Shown piece by piece: positions 39,395 to 46,846 of a stretch of 64,000 nucleotides of DNA. Each line of letters opens with the position of its first letter. Positions within the stretch are counted from its first letter, which is position 1. The DNA lies in the NCBI GenBank assembly GCA_030426085.1, contig JAUHYW010000005.1, positions 124,001-188,000 on the forward strand. The letters run 5' to 3'. Position numbers and translations under genes: made by a program. This DNA is from a bacterium. GTDB taxonomy: Bacteria > Myxococcota_A > Bradymonadia > UBA7976 > UBA1532. Below the pieces are notes generated by a model, which was not told the origin of the DNA, ran no database searches, and saw only the letters and a program-made list of their open reading frames with translations.

Positions 39395-39556
39395 ATGACC
39401 GATCCCCGGCGAGAGCCCCCCGAGAAGAAGACGAAGCGCCCCTACCAGCCGCCGGCCTTCGAGCGCTCGGTGGCCTTCGAGCGCACCTCGCTGGCCTGCT
39501 CGGGGGTCAAGAACACCGCCGGCTTCCCGGTGGGCAACTGCTCGATGCAGAGCTGA
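39395..39556 (+). CDS. Candidate RiPP precursor peptide
   Basis: A 53-residue peptide, too short for ordinary gene calling. It has a strong GAGGAGG ribosome binding site (39383-39389) 5 nt before ATG 39395. The N-terminal half is highly charged (RREPPEKKTKR), followed by YQPPAFERSVAFERTSLAC (residues 17-35). The C-terminal segment SGVKNTAGFPVGNCSMQS holds a second Cys (49) and small polar residues, as in modified core peptides. FER is repeated at 22-24 and 28-30. It is followed by HprK-like, radical SAM/SPASM and S24/S26 genes, and a PqqD-like gene is upstream. I infer leader 1-34 and core from about 35. No product class can be named. Confidence 0.72.
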   Translation: MTDPRREPPEKKTKRPYQPPAFERSVAFERTSLACSGVKNTAGFPVGNCSMQS

Positions 39557-39596
39557 GCGCCTGGACCGCCTCGCGATCCACCTCGGCGGCGGCTGC

Positions 39597-40325
39597 GTGC
39601 GCATGGGCCCCCGGGCGCTGGCCGCGCCCCGCGCCGATTGGGCTCCCGCCTTCGCCCGACCGGTGGCGCCCCCCGACTTCACCGTCGACGTCGATCTGAC
39701 CGTCGGCGACCCCGCCGACTGGCGCCCGCCCTTCAGCCCCGAGCGCGCCTATCACCGCTTCGATCTGCGCTTCGCGATGCGCGGCGACCGGGCGGCGGCG
39801 GTCTTCGACGGGCACCCCGACGGCTTGCTGGCCGTGCTCGAGCTGGCGGTCGCCGGCGCGGTGGGCGCCCGGGGCGGCCTGTTGATCCACGCCGCGGGCG
39901 CGGTGATCGACGGCGCGGCGTGGCTGCTGCCGGGCCCATCGGGCACCGGGAAGAGCACCGCCGCCCGGGCCCCCGACCTCACCCGGGTGCTCAGCGACGA
40001 GCGGATCATCGCCCGCCCCGGCCCCGCCGGCTGGCGGGCCTGGGGCACCCCGTGGTGGAGCGCGGGGCGGACGCGGCCCCTCGATCCGGGGTACGCTGCC
40101 ATCGGCGGCCTCGCCCGCATCCACCAGGCGTCGGCCGCCGCCGCCCGACCGCTGCCGCCGGACGCCGCCGCCGCGTGGCTCCTGCGCTCGGTGGCGCTCT
40201 ACGACGACCGCCCGGCCGCCCGCCGGGCCGCGTTCGAGGCCGCCTGTGATCTGGTCGGCGGCATACGATGCGTGGCGCTGGACCTGCCCCCGGAGGGTGC
40301 GTGGAGCCCGTCGATCACAGCGTGA
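39597..40325 (+). CDS. HPr-kinase-like P-loop protein
   Basis: A 242-residue protein. The Walker A motif GPSGTGKST is at residues 113-121, and LLIHAAGAVIDGAAWLLPGPSGTGKSTAA is characteristic of HprK-like ATPases found in RiPP clusters. VLSDERIIARP follows the P-loop. The start is uncertain: GTG 39597 is used, but an in-frame CTG at 39561, 4 nt past the precursor stop, would add LDRLAIHLGGGCV. It overlaps the radical SAM gene. Likely role: nucleotide-dependent step in peptide maturation, not carbon regulation. Confidence 0.72.
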   Translation: MRMGPRALAAPRADWAPAFARPVAPPDFTVDVDLTVGDPADWRPPFSPERAYHRFDLRFAMRGDRAAAVFDGHPDGLLAVLELAVAGAVGARGGLLIHAAGAVIDGAAWLLPGPSGTGKSTAARAPDLTRVLSDERIIARPGPAGWRAWGTPWWSAGRTRPLDPGYAAIGGLARIHQASAAAARPLPPDAAAAWLLRSVALYDDRPAARRAAFEAACDLVGGIRCVALDLPPEGAWSPSITA

Positions 40326-41521
40326 GGGGTCTGTTGCAGGCGGCGATGGCCGAGGCCATCCCCCTGTCGGTGCACTGGGATCTCACCTGGCGCTGCGATC
40401 ACTCATGCGTGCACTGCTACCTCACCGAACGCCGTCAGCCCGAGCTGAGCCTCGCCGAGTGCGTCGACCTGCTCGACCAGCTCGCCGACGCCGGCGCCAT
40501 GATGCTCCTGATCAGCGGCGGCGATCCCTTCCTGCGCCCCGACGCGCTCGACTTCCTGCGGGCGGCCCGGGCCCGGACCTTCGACGTGCGCATCAACTCC
40601 CACGGCAACCACATCGACGCCGCGATCGCCGACGCGCTGGCCGAGATCGGGATCAGCCGGGTGGCGCTGTCGGTCTACTCGGCCGAGGCGGCGGACCACG
40701 ACGCGGTCACCCGCATCCCCGGCAGCCACGTCAAGTCGCTGAACGCCGCCCGGCTGCTCGTCGAGCGGGGGGTCGAGGTGCGGTTCAAGACCCCGGTCAT
40801 GGTGCAGAACCGGGCCAGCTTCTCCACGGTGGGCCCGCTGGCCGAGGCGATCGGGGCCACCTGGGAGCTCGACGCCCACATCGTGCCCGACGACCAGAGC
40901 GACTTCGGCCTGTGCTCGATCGGGGTGCACCCCACCGACCGCATGCTGGCGATGCTGCACGACCTCGACCGGCACCGGGCCCACGTCACCCCGGTCGCCG
41001 AGCTGGCCGATACCCCCTCCGAGGCCCGGACCTGCTCGGCGGGCACCGCCAGCGCGTTCATCGGGCCCGACGGGCGGCTGTACCCCTGCATCAACTGGCG
41101 CGACCCCATCGGCGACCTGCGCCAGACGCCGTTCGCCGCGCTGTGGCGGGACTCGCCGGCGGTGAAGCGCCAGCGGCAGATCACCCGGGCGAGCTACCTC
41201 GGCGACTGCGCGGGCTGCGGGTTCCACGGCAAGTGCGGCTACTGCCCGGGCATCTCGCACGCCGAGACCGGCGAGGCCGGGCGGCGCAGCGCCTACGTCT
41301 GCGAGCGGACCCACCTGACCATGGCCGCCATCGAGCACATGCACCGCCTCGCCCGGCGCGGGGCCCCGGTGCCCGCGCCGGACAGCCCCGAGGCCGACGC
41401 GCTGTTCGATACGCCGACCTTCGCCGAGCGCCAGCTCGCCGCCCGCCGGGCCGGGCTCAGCCGCCCCGCCGATCGGCTGCCCCTGCGGCCGCCGCTGATC
41501 CAGATCGAAGACCCCCGGTGA
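40301..41521 (+). CDS. Radical SAM/SPASM peptide-modifying enzyme
   Basis: About 406 residues. The radical SAM cluster motif CDHSCVHC (Cys32, Cys36, Cys39 from GTG 40301) is followed by LLISGGDPFLRPDALDFL. The C-terminal SPASM region has CSAGTASAFIGPDGRLYPCINW, then CAGCGFHGKCGYC and a last VCER Cys, enough for auxiliary Fe-S clusters. SPASM proteins modify ribosomal peptides (thioether, C-C or epimer bonds). Start choices are GTG 40301 (GGAGGG 4 nt upstream), GTG 40322 (overlaps the HprK-like stop as GTGA) and ATG 40268. The S24/S26-like gene begins 4 nt after its stop. Confidence 0.9.
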   Translation: MEPVDHSVRGLLQAAMAEAIPLSVHWDLTWRCDHSCVHCYLTERRQPELSLAECVDLLDQLADAGAMMLLISGGDPFLRPDALDFLRAARARTFDVRINSHGNHIDAAIADALAEIGISRVALSVYSAEAADHDAVTRIPGSHVKSLNAARLLVERGVEVRFKTPVMVQNRASFSTVGPLAEAIGATWELDAHIVPDDQSDFGLCSIGVHPTDRMLAMLHDLDRHRAHVTPVAELADTPSEARTCSAGTASAFIGPDGRLYPCINWRDPIGDLRQTPFAALWRDSPAVKRQRQITRASYLGDCAGCGFHGKCGYCPGISHAETGEAGRRSAYVCERTHLTMAAIEHMHRLARRGAPVPAPDSPEADALFDTPTFAERQLAARRAGLSRPADRLPLRPPLIQIEDPR

Positions 41522-41525
41522 GGCC

Positions 41526-41960
41526 GTGACCGACGGCGCCATCGACCTCGCCCGGGAGCTGATCGCCCGGGGGCAGACCGTGCGCTACCGGGCTCGGGGA
41601 CACTCCATGTGGCCCGCGATCCTGGACGGGGATCGGCTGACGCTGGCCCCGATCGAAGGCCCGGTGCGGGCGGGGGACGTGATGTTCCTGCCGACCGCCG
41701 ACTTCGGGCTGGCCCATCGGGTCGTCGCCCGGCTCGGGCGCTGGTGCTGCGTGAAGGGGGACGCCCGGATACGGCCGGATGGCTGGCACCGGGTCGAGGC
41801 GTTCGGAGCCCGGATCGTGGGCATCGAGCGCGACGGGCGTGAGATCCCGGTGCGCCGGGGGGCGGGCCCGGTCGCCGCGGCGTGGCTGCAGAGCGCGGCC
41901 CGGGCCGCGGCCCGGATCAGTCGATGGGCACCCGCTCGATCGCCGCGCCGAGCGCCCTGA
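41526..41960 (+). CDS. S24/S26-like peptidase
   Basis: A 144-residue protein of the LexA/signal-peptidase fold. It has RARGHSMWPAILDGDRLTLAP with nucleophile Ser27, LAHRVVARL, and KGDARI with general-base Lys77. There is no membrane helix, so it is probably cytosolic rather than a true signal peptidase. GTG 41526 follows the radical SAM stop by 4 nt. Its 3' end overlaps the convergent murA by 44 bp. It may cleave the modified precursor; this is inferred from position and fold. Confidence 0.75.
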   Translation: MTDGAIDLARELIARGQTVRYRARGHSMWPAILDGDRLTLAPIEGPVRAGDVMFLPTADFGLAHRVVARLGRWCCVKGDARIRPDGWHRVEAFGARIVGIERDGREIPVRRGAGPVAAAWLQSAARAAARISRWAPARSPRRAP

Positions 41961-43200
41961 GCTTCTCGTCGATGCGGGCGTAGCCCCGCTCGATCTGCCG
42001 GATGTTGTAGATGTGGGTCTCGTGCACCGAGGCCAGCGCCGCGATCAACAGCGCCATCCCGGCCCGCACGTCGGGGCTCTGCACCCGCCCCCCGCGCAGC
42101 GTCTGGGGCCCGCTGACCACCACCCGGTGGGGGTCGCACAGGATGATCTGAGCGCCCATGCCCTGGAGCGCGTCGACGAAGAACATGCGCCCCTCGAACA
42201 TCTTCTCGAAGAAGAGCACGGTGCCGGTGCACTGGGTGGCGACCGTGATCACGATGCTCATCAGATCGGTCGGGAACTGGGGCCAGATGCCGTCGTCGAT
42301 CTTGGGCACGTGCCCGTGATAGTCGGACCGGATCTTCATCGGCTGGTCTTCGGGCACGAAGAGCCGATCGCCCTCGACCTGGGTGTAGATGCCCATCCGC
42401 CGGAAGACCATCCGGATCATGCGCAGGTTGTCCGGCTGCACCGCGTTGATCGTCAGCGGGCTGCGGGTCGCCGCGGCGAGGCCGATGAAGCTGCCGATCT
42501 CGAGGTAGTCGCTCTGCACCGTGTGATCGGCGCCGCCGAGCGTATCCCGCCCCTCGATGACCAGGGTGTTGGTGCCGATGCCCTCGATGCTCGACCCCAT
42601 CTGAACCAGCAGGCGGCAGAGCTGCTGCACATGCGGCTCGCAGGCGGCGTTGCGCAGGGTGGTGGTGCCCTTGGCCAGCGCCGCGGCCATGATCGCGTTC
42701 TCGGTGCCGGTCACCGAGGCCTCGTCGAGGAAGACGTCGGCCCCCAGCAGGCGTCCGCCGCGGATGTCGTAGGTGGTGCCGACCCCCACGCTGGCCCCGA
42801 GGGCCTGGAGGGCCTGGAAGTGAGTGTCGAGCCGGCGGCGGCCGATGACGTCGCCCCCCGGCGGGGGCAGCTCGACCCGGCCGAAGCGGGCGACGAGCGG
42901 CCCGGCGAAGAGGATCGAGGCCCGCACCTTGCGGCACAGCTCGTGATCGAGCGCCTCGGCCTCGAAGCCGGCGGTGCAGATGCGGACCGCGTTGTCCTCG
43001 ATCCACTCGACGGTGCCGCCATGCTTCTCGATGACCCGGCACATCACGTCGACGTCCTTGATGCGGGGCACGTTGCGCAGGGTCACCGGCTCTTCGGTGA
43101 GCAGGGTCGCCGCCAGCACCGGCAGCGCCTCGTTCTTGTTGCCCCCCGGGGTCACCGAGCCGGTCAGCCGCCGGCGGCCTCCGATGACGAACTTCTCCAC
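41917..43200 (-). CDS. murA: UDP-GlcNAc 1-carboxyvinyltransferase with Asp at the catalytic-Cys position
   Basis: A 427-residue enzyme of the first committed step of peptidoglycan synthesis (PEP transfer to UDP-GlcNAc). GGNKNEALPVLAATLLTEEPVTLRNVP is the N-terminal signature. The loop that normally reads PGGCAIG is PPGGDVIG, with Asp117 in place of the Cys that fosfomycin alkylates. FPTDLMSIVITVATQ is present. GTG 43200 is chosen because AGGAGG (43212-43207) is 6 nt upstream; TTG 43221 is the alternative. It begins 1 nt after the recF stop and is the third gene of dnaN-recF-murA. Confidence 0.92.
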   Translation of the reverse strand: MEKFVIGGRRRLTGSVTPGGNKNEALPVLAATLLTEEPVTLRNVPRIKDVDVMCRVIEKHGGTVEWIEDNAVRICTAGFEAEALDHELCRKVRASILFAGPLVARFGRVELPPPGGDVIGRRRLDTHFQALQALGASVGVGTTYDIRGGRLLGADVFLDEASVTGTENAIMAAALAKGTTTLRNAACEPHVQQLCRLLVQMGSSIEGIGTNTLVIEGRDTLGGADHTVQSDYLEIGSFIGLAAATRSPLTINAVQPDNLRMIRMVFRRMGIYTQVEGDRLFVPEDQPMKIRSDYHGHVPKIDDGIWPQFPTDLMSIVITVATQCTGTVLFFEKMFEGRMFFVDALQGMGAQIILCDPHRVVVSGPQTLRGGRVQSPDVRAGMALLIAALASVHETHIYNIRQIERGYARIDEKLRALGAAIERVPID

Positions 43201-43201
43201 C

Positions 43202-44290
43202 TCAGTCCTCCTGCCGGGCAACGGCCCCGGCCTCGACCCGCCAGATCCGCCGCTCGGCGTCGATCTTCAGAAACCCCGGATCGGTCGTCGTGATGAACAC
43301 CTGGCCCTCGAACGCCCCGAGGAACTCGAACAGCCGGGCGTTGCGCCGGGGGTCGAGCTCGCTGGAGACGTCGTCGAGCAGCAACACGGGGGTACACTGC
43401 CGGATCGCTTCGAGCAACTGAATCTCGGCGATCTTGAGGGCGAGCACCATCGCCCGCTGCTGGCCCTGGCTGGCGTAGCTGCGCGCCGAGCGGTCGAGCA
43501 GGGTGAACCCCAGGTCGTCGGCCTGCGGCCCCCGCTGGGTGAAGCCCCGCTCCCGATCGCGGCCCCGATCGGCGGCCCACGCCGCGTGCAGCGCCGCCGG
43601 ATCGTCGACCGGGTCGACCGACAGGCTGGGGCGATAGCTCAGCTCGACCCCCAGCTCGGCGCCGGCCACCGCGGCGACGATCTCGGCGAAGCGAGGCCCG
43701 ATGCGCTCGACGTAGGCCCGGCGGGCGGCCATCAGCCGGGCCGCCTGCTGGGCGAGGGTCGCCTCGTAGACGTCGACCAGATCGTCGGGCGCGCTCTCCC
43801 GCAGCAGCCGGTTGCGGGCGTCGAGCGCCCGGCGGAAGTCGACGACCGTCGCCAGGTGCGCCGGGCGGCCGGTGAAGATCGCCCGATCGACGAAGCGCCG
43901 CCGCAGCTCGGGCGATCCCCGGACCATGCCCACGTCGTCGGGGGTGAACATCACCACCGCCAGCGCCCCGAAGTACTGCGAGGCCCGGGCCTGCTTGCCC
44001 TCCCGCAGCGCCCGCCGGTCGCCGTCGCGCACCTCGACCGCCAGCCGGTGCACCAGCCCCTCCCGCTCGACCTCGCCGTCGACCCGGGTCGCCTTGTGGC
44101 CCCAGCGCACCAACTCCCGCAGCCGCGAGGCCCGCAGCGGGCGCAGCGTCGACAGCCAGTACATCGCCTCGAGCAGGTTGGTCTTGCCCTGGCCGTTCTC
44201 GCCCCAGATCACGTTGAATCGGGGGTGCGGGCGCAGCTCGGCCTCGGCGAAGTTGCGGAAGTCGCGCAGGGCGAGCCGGGTGACCTTCAA
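43202..44290 (-). CDS. recF: DNA replication/repair protein RecF
   Basis: A 362-residue SMC-like ATPase. The N-terminus LALRDFRNFAEAEL, Walker A VIWGENGQGKTNLLEAMYWLS, signature ARSYASQGQQRAMVLALKIAEI and Walker B LLDDVSSELD all fit RecF. It loads RecA at gaps with RecO/RecR. The start is TTG 44290, 28 bp after dnaN; no better codon precedes LALRDFRN. Its stop is 1 nt before the murA GTG. Confidence 0.95.
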   Translation of the reverse strand: MKVTRLALRDFRNFAEAELRPHPRFNVIWGENGQGKTNLLEAMYWLSTLRPLRASRLRELVRWGHKATRVDGEVEREGLVHRLAVEVRDGDRRALREGKQARASQYFGALAVVMFTPDDVGMVRGSPELRRRFVDRAIFTGRPAHLATVVDFRRALDARNRLLRESAPDDLVDVYEATLAQQAARLMAARRAYVERIGPRFAEIVAAVAGAELGVELSYRPSLSVDPVDDPAALHAAWAADRGRDRERGFTQRGPQADDLGFTLLDRSARSYASQGQQRAMVLALKIAEIQLLEAIRQCTPVLLLDDVSSELDPRRNARLFEFLGAFEGQVFITTTDPGFLKIDAERRIWRVEAGAVARQED

Positions 44291-44318
44291 CGGGGGAGTG
44301 TGCGCACGACGGCCGGCG

Positions 44319-45446
44319 TCAGATGCGCATCGGCATCACCACGAACAGGTAGTCGTCGTTCTGATGCTCGCGGAACAGCCCCGGGGAGAGCGCCTCGTTG
44401 AGCGCCATCTCGACCTTGGGGGCCGTCAGGGTCGAGAGGATGTCGCGCACGTACTTCGCGTTGAAGGCGATGATGAGCTCGCCGCCCTCGTAGCCCTCGA
44501 TGGGCATCTCTTCCCGGGCCTTGCCCAGATCGGGGTTGTCCGACAGCAGGGTCATACGGCCCGGGCGCAGCTCGATGCGCACCCCGTGGGTCCGCTCGCT
44601 GGCGAGCAGGCCGATGCGCTTGAGCGAGTTGAGGAAGGGCATGCGGTCGAGCACCACCCGCCGCTCGCTCGACTTGGGGATGACCTGCCGATAGTCGGGG
44701 AAGGCGGCGTCGATGAGCCGCACGAAGAGCACCACCCCGCCGGCCTCGACCACCAGGTTGTTGTCGAGGAAGCCGAACGCCACGTCGGCCTTGTTCGAGC
44801 TGGCCTCGTCGAGCAGCTTCTTGAGTTCTTCGACGCCCTTGCGGGGGATGATGACCCCCTCCCGCTCGGGGATCGGGGCCTCGTCCCGGCGGGCGTCGCG
44901 CTCGCCCTGGCTCAGCCGGTGCCCGTCGGTGGACACCACCCGGATGCGGCCCTCGCCCATGCAGCGGAAGAACACCCCGTTGAGGTTGGGGCGCGACTCG
45001 TCGGTCGACACCGAGAACCGGGTGCGGTCGATGAGCTCCTTGAGCGCCTCGCCGTCGATGGCGAGCATCTCGGCGCCCTTGGCGTCGGGCAGGGACGGGT
45101 AGTCGTCGGCCGGGCTGCCGAGCAGCATGAACTCGGTGTTCTTGCAGCGCAGGACGAGCTTCTCTTCGCCGCCGACCTCGATGTCGACCTCTTCGCCGGG
45201 CAGGCTGCGCACCACGTCGAAGAGCCGCTTGCCGTCGACCGTGGTCCGCCCGCCCTCGGCGACCCGGGCGCTGACCTCGCCGTCGAAGGTCACGTCCAGA
45301 TCGGTCGCCGCGACCCGCAGCCCGCCGCCCTCTTCGGCCTCGAGCAGCACGTTCGAAAGCACCGGCATCGCCGCCTTGCGGCTGAGCACGCCCTGAATCC
45401 GCGACAGCGCGCGGGTGAACGAGTCGCGGTCGACGACGAACTTCAT
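44319..45446 (-). CDS. dnaN: DNA polymerase III beta sliding clamp
   Basis: A 375-residue clamp subunit. It begins MKFVVDRDSFTRALSRIQGVLSRKAAMPVLSNVLLEA and ends with YLFVVMPMRI, the typical family tail. DGHRLSQGE occurs in the middle and FNAKYVRDIL in the third domain. It is the first gene of dnaN-recF-murA. No dnaA lies upstream; instead there is a 372-bp gap with DnaA-box-like sites and then divergent pyrD. Confidence 0.96.
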   Translation of the reverse strand: MKFVVDRDSFTRALSRIQGVLSRKAAMPVLSNVLLEAEEGGGLRVAATDLDVTFDGEVSARVAEGGRTTVDGKRLFDVVRSLPGEEVDIEVGGEEKLVLRCKNTEFMLLGSPADDYPSLPDAKGAEMLAIDGEALKELIDRTRFSVSTDESRPNLNGVFFRCMGEGRIRVVSTDGHRLSQGERDARRDEAPIPEREGVIIPRKGVEELKKLLDEASSNKADVAFGFLDNNLVVEAGGVVLFVRLIDAAFPDYRQVIPKSSERRVVLDRMPFLNSLKRIGLLASERTHGVRIELRPGRMTLLSDNPDLGKAREEMPIEGYEGGELIIAFNAKYVRDILSTLTAPKVEMALNEALSPGLFREHQNDDYLFVVMPMRI

Positions 45447-45818
45447 GGCGGATCTCCGTGGCGTGGCCGAACGGCCGAGTCAATAACCGGAAATCACGGC
45501 GTTTTGCAATCATTCCATCGGGCGCGCCGGGCCCGCTGGAGGGCGCGCTGAAGAGGCTCGATGCATGGCTTCGAAAGAAGAGTCCAGAAGAGAGGCTCAT
45601 CATAGTCATAAGCGCTGTGAAATTGTGGATTGCGCACGCAACTGCCCGGCCTGGTTGGCGAAGTGCGCAGTGGACAACCTGGGGGCTCGTCCGATGGGTG
45701 CCTGTGGACTGTCGATCGATGATCGGGGGTCCCCAGGTCGGGCACATCCGATCCACAGGGTTGCCCCCGGGCTTTCAACAGGCAATCCACAGGGGTGGAT
45801 GTAGTAGTGTGCCGCCCC
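45447..45818. other. Candidate replication origin (oriC) between dnaN and pyrD
   Basis: The only gene-free stretch above 300 bp. It holds sites close to the DnaA box TTATCCACA: CAATCCACA at 45783-45791 and its inverse TGTGGATTG at 45624-45632; CGATCCACA at 45749-45757; AGTGGACAA (inverse) at 45669-45677; and weaker TGTGGACTG at 45703-45711. The 45570-45632 stretch is distinctly less GC-rich than the surroundings and could be the unwinding element. Position beside dnaN/recF fits. The boxes are seen; the origin function is inferred. It also must contain the dnaN and pyrD promoters. Confidence 0.55.
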
Positions 45819-46838
45819 ATGATCTACCCGCTCGCCCGCCGGATGCTGTTCGCCCTGCCCCCCGAGACCGCCCACCGCTGGACCCTCGGTGGCTTGCACG
45901 CGGCCCTCGCGGTGCCCGGCGGCGGGGCCTTGATCCGGCGGTCGACCCGGGCGCCCGGGCGCCCGGTCGAGCGGCTCGGGCTGCGCTTCGACAACCCGGT
46001 GGGGCTGGCCGCCGGCTTCGACAAGGACGCCCGCCACGTCGAGGCGATGGCCGCGCTGGGCTTCGGCTTCGTCGAGGTGGGATCGGTCACCGCCCGCCCC
46101 TCGCCGGGCAACGCCCGCCCCCGGCTGTTCCGGCTGCCGGCCGACGGCGCGCTGATCAACCGGATGGGGCTCAACAACGGGGGGGCCGAGGCCACCGCGG
46201 CCCGGCTGGCGGCGCTGCGTCGGCGGCCGGTCCCGATCTTCGTCAACGTGGCCAAGACCCACGACCCGGCGCTGTCCGGGGAGGCGGCGATCGCCGACTA
46301 CGTGGCCTCGATCGCGGCGGTGCGGGGGCTGGCCGACGCGCTGGTGCTCAACATCAGCTGCCCCAACTCGGGCGACGGGCGCACATTCGAAGATCCGGCG
46401 CTCCTGCGGCCGCTGCTGGCGGCGGCGGCCGGCGCGCTCGGGGGCGGGCCGCCGCTGCTGGTCAAGGTCTCGCCCGACCTCGAGCCCGCGCGGCTCGAAG
46501 AGGTGGCCCGGCTGGCGCTGGACGCCGGCGCGGCGGGGTTCACCGCGACCAACACCACCGTCGATCGGGGGGGGCTGGCGACGCCCGGATCGCGGCTGGA
46601 GGCGATCGGACCCGGCGGCTTGAGCGGCGCGCCGCTGCACCGGCGGGCGGTGGCGACGGTGAAGGCGCTGCGGGGGTTCGTGGGGCCCGCGCCGACCATC
46701 GTCGGGGTCGGCGGGATCCGAGGGCCGGCCGAGGCCCGGGCGTTCCTCGCCGCGGGGGCCGATCTGATCCAGCTCTACACCGGCTTCATCTACGGGGGCC
46801 CGGGCACCGTGCGCCGCATCTGCGAAGGGCTCGGCTGA
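45819..46838 (+). CDS. pyrD: Dihydroorotate dehydrogenase, class-2-like
   Basis: A 339-residue enzyme oxidising dihydroorotate in pyrimidine synthesis. The N-terminal helix pair (MIYPLARRMLFALPPETAHRWTLGGLHAAL) typical of membrane, quinone-linked class 2 enzymes is present, then DNPVGLAAGFDKDA and SVTARPSPGNARPRLFRL. The active loop reads NISCPNSGDGR, with Cys181 where class 2 enzymes use Ser. ATG 45819 is the first codon of the conserved N-terminus. It borders the candidate oriC. Confidence 0.93.
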   Translation: MIYPLARRMLFALPPETAHRWTLGGLHAALAVPGGGALIRRSTRAPGRPVERLGLRFDNPVGLAAGFDKDARHVEAMAALGFGFVEVGSVTARPSPGNARPRLFRLPADGALINRMGLNNGGAEATAARLAALRRRPVPIFVNVAKTHDPALSGEAAIADYVASIAAVRGLADALVLNISCPNSGDGRTFEDPALLRPLLAAAAGALGGGPPLLVKVSPDLEPARLEEVARLALDAGAAGFTATNTTVDRGGLATPGSRLEAIGPGGLSGAPLHRRAVATVKALRGFVGPAPTIVGVGGIRGPAEARAFLAAGADLIQLYTGFIYGGPGTVRRICEGLG

Positions 46839-46846
46839 CCGGGCGC

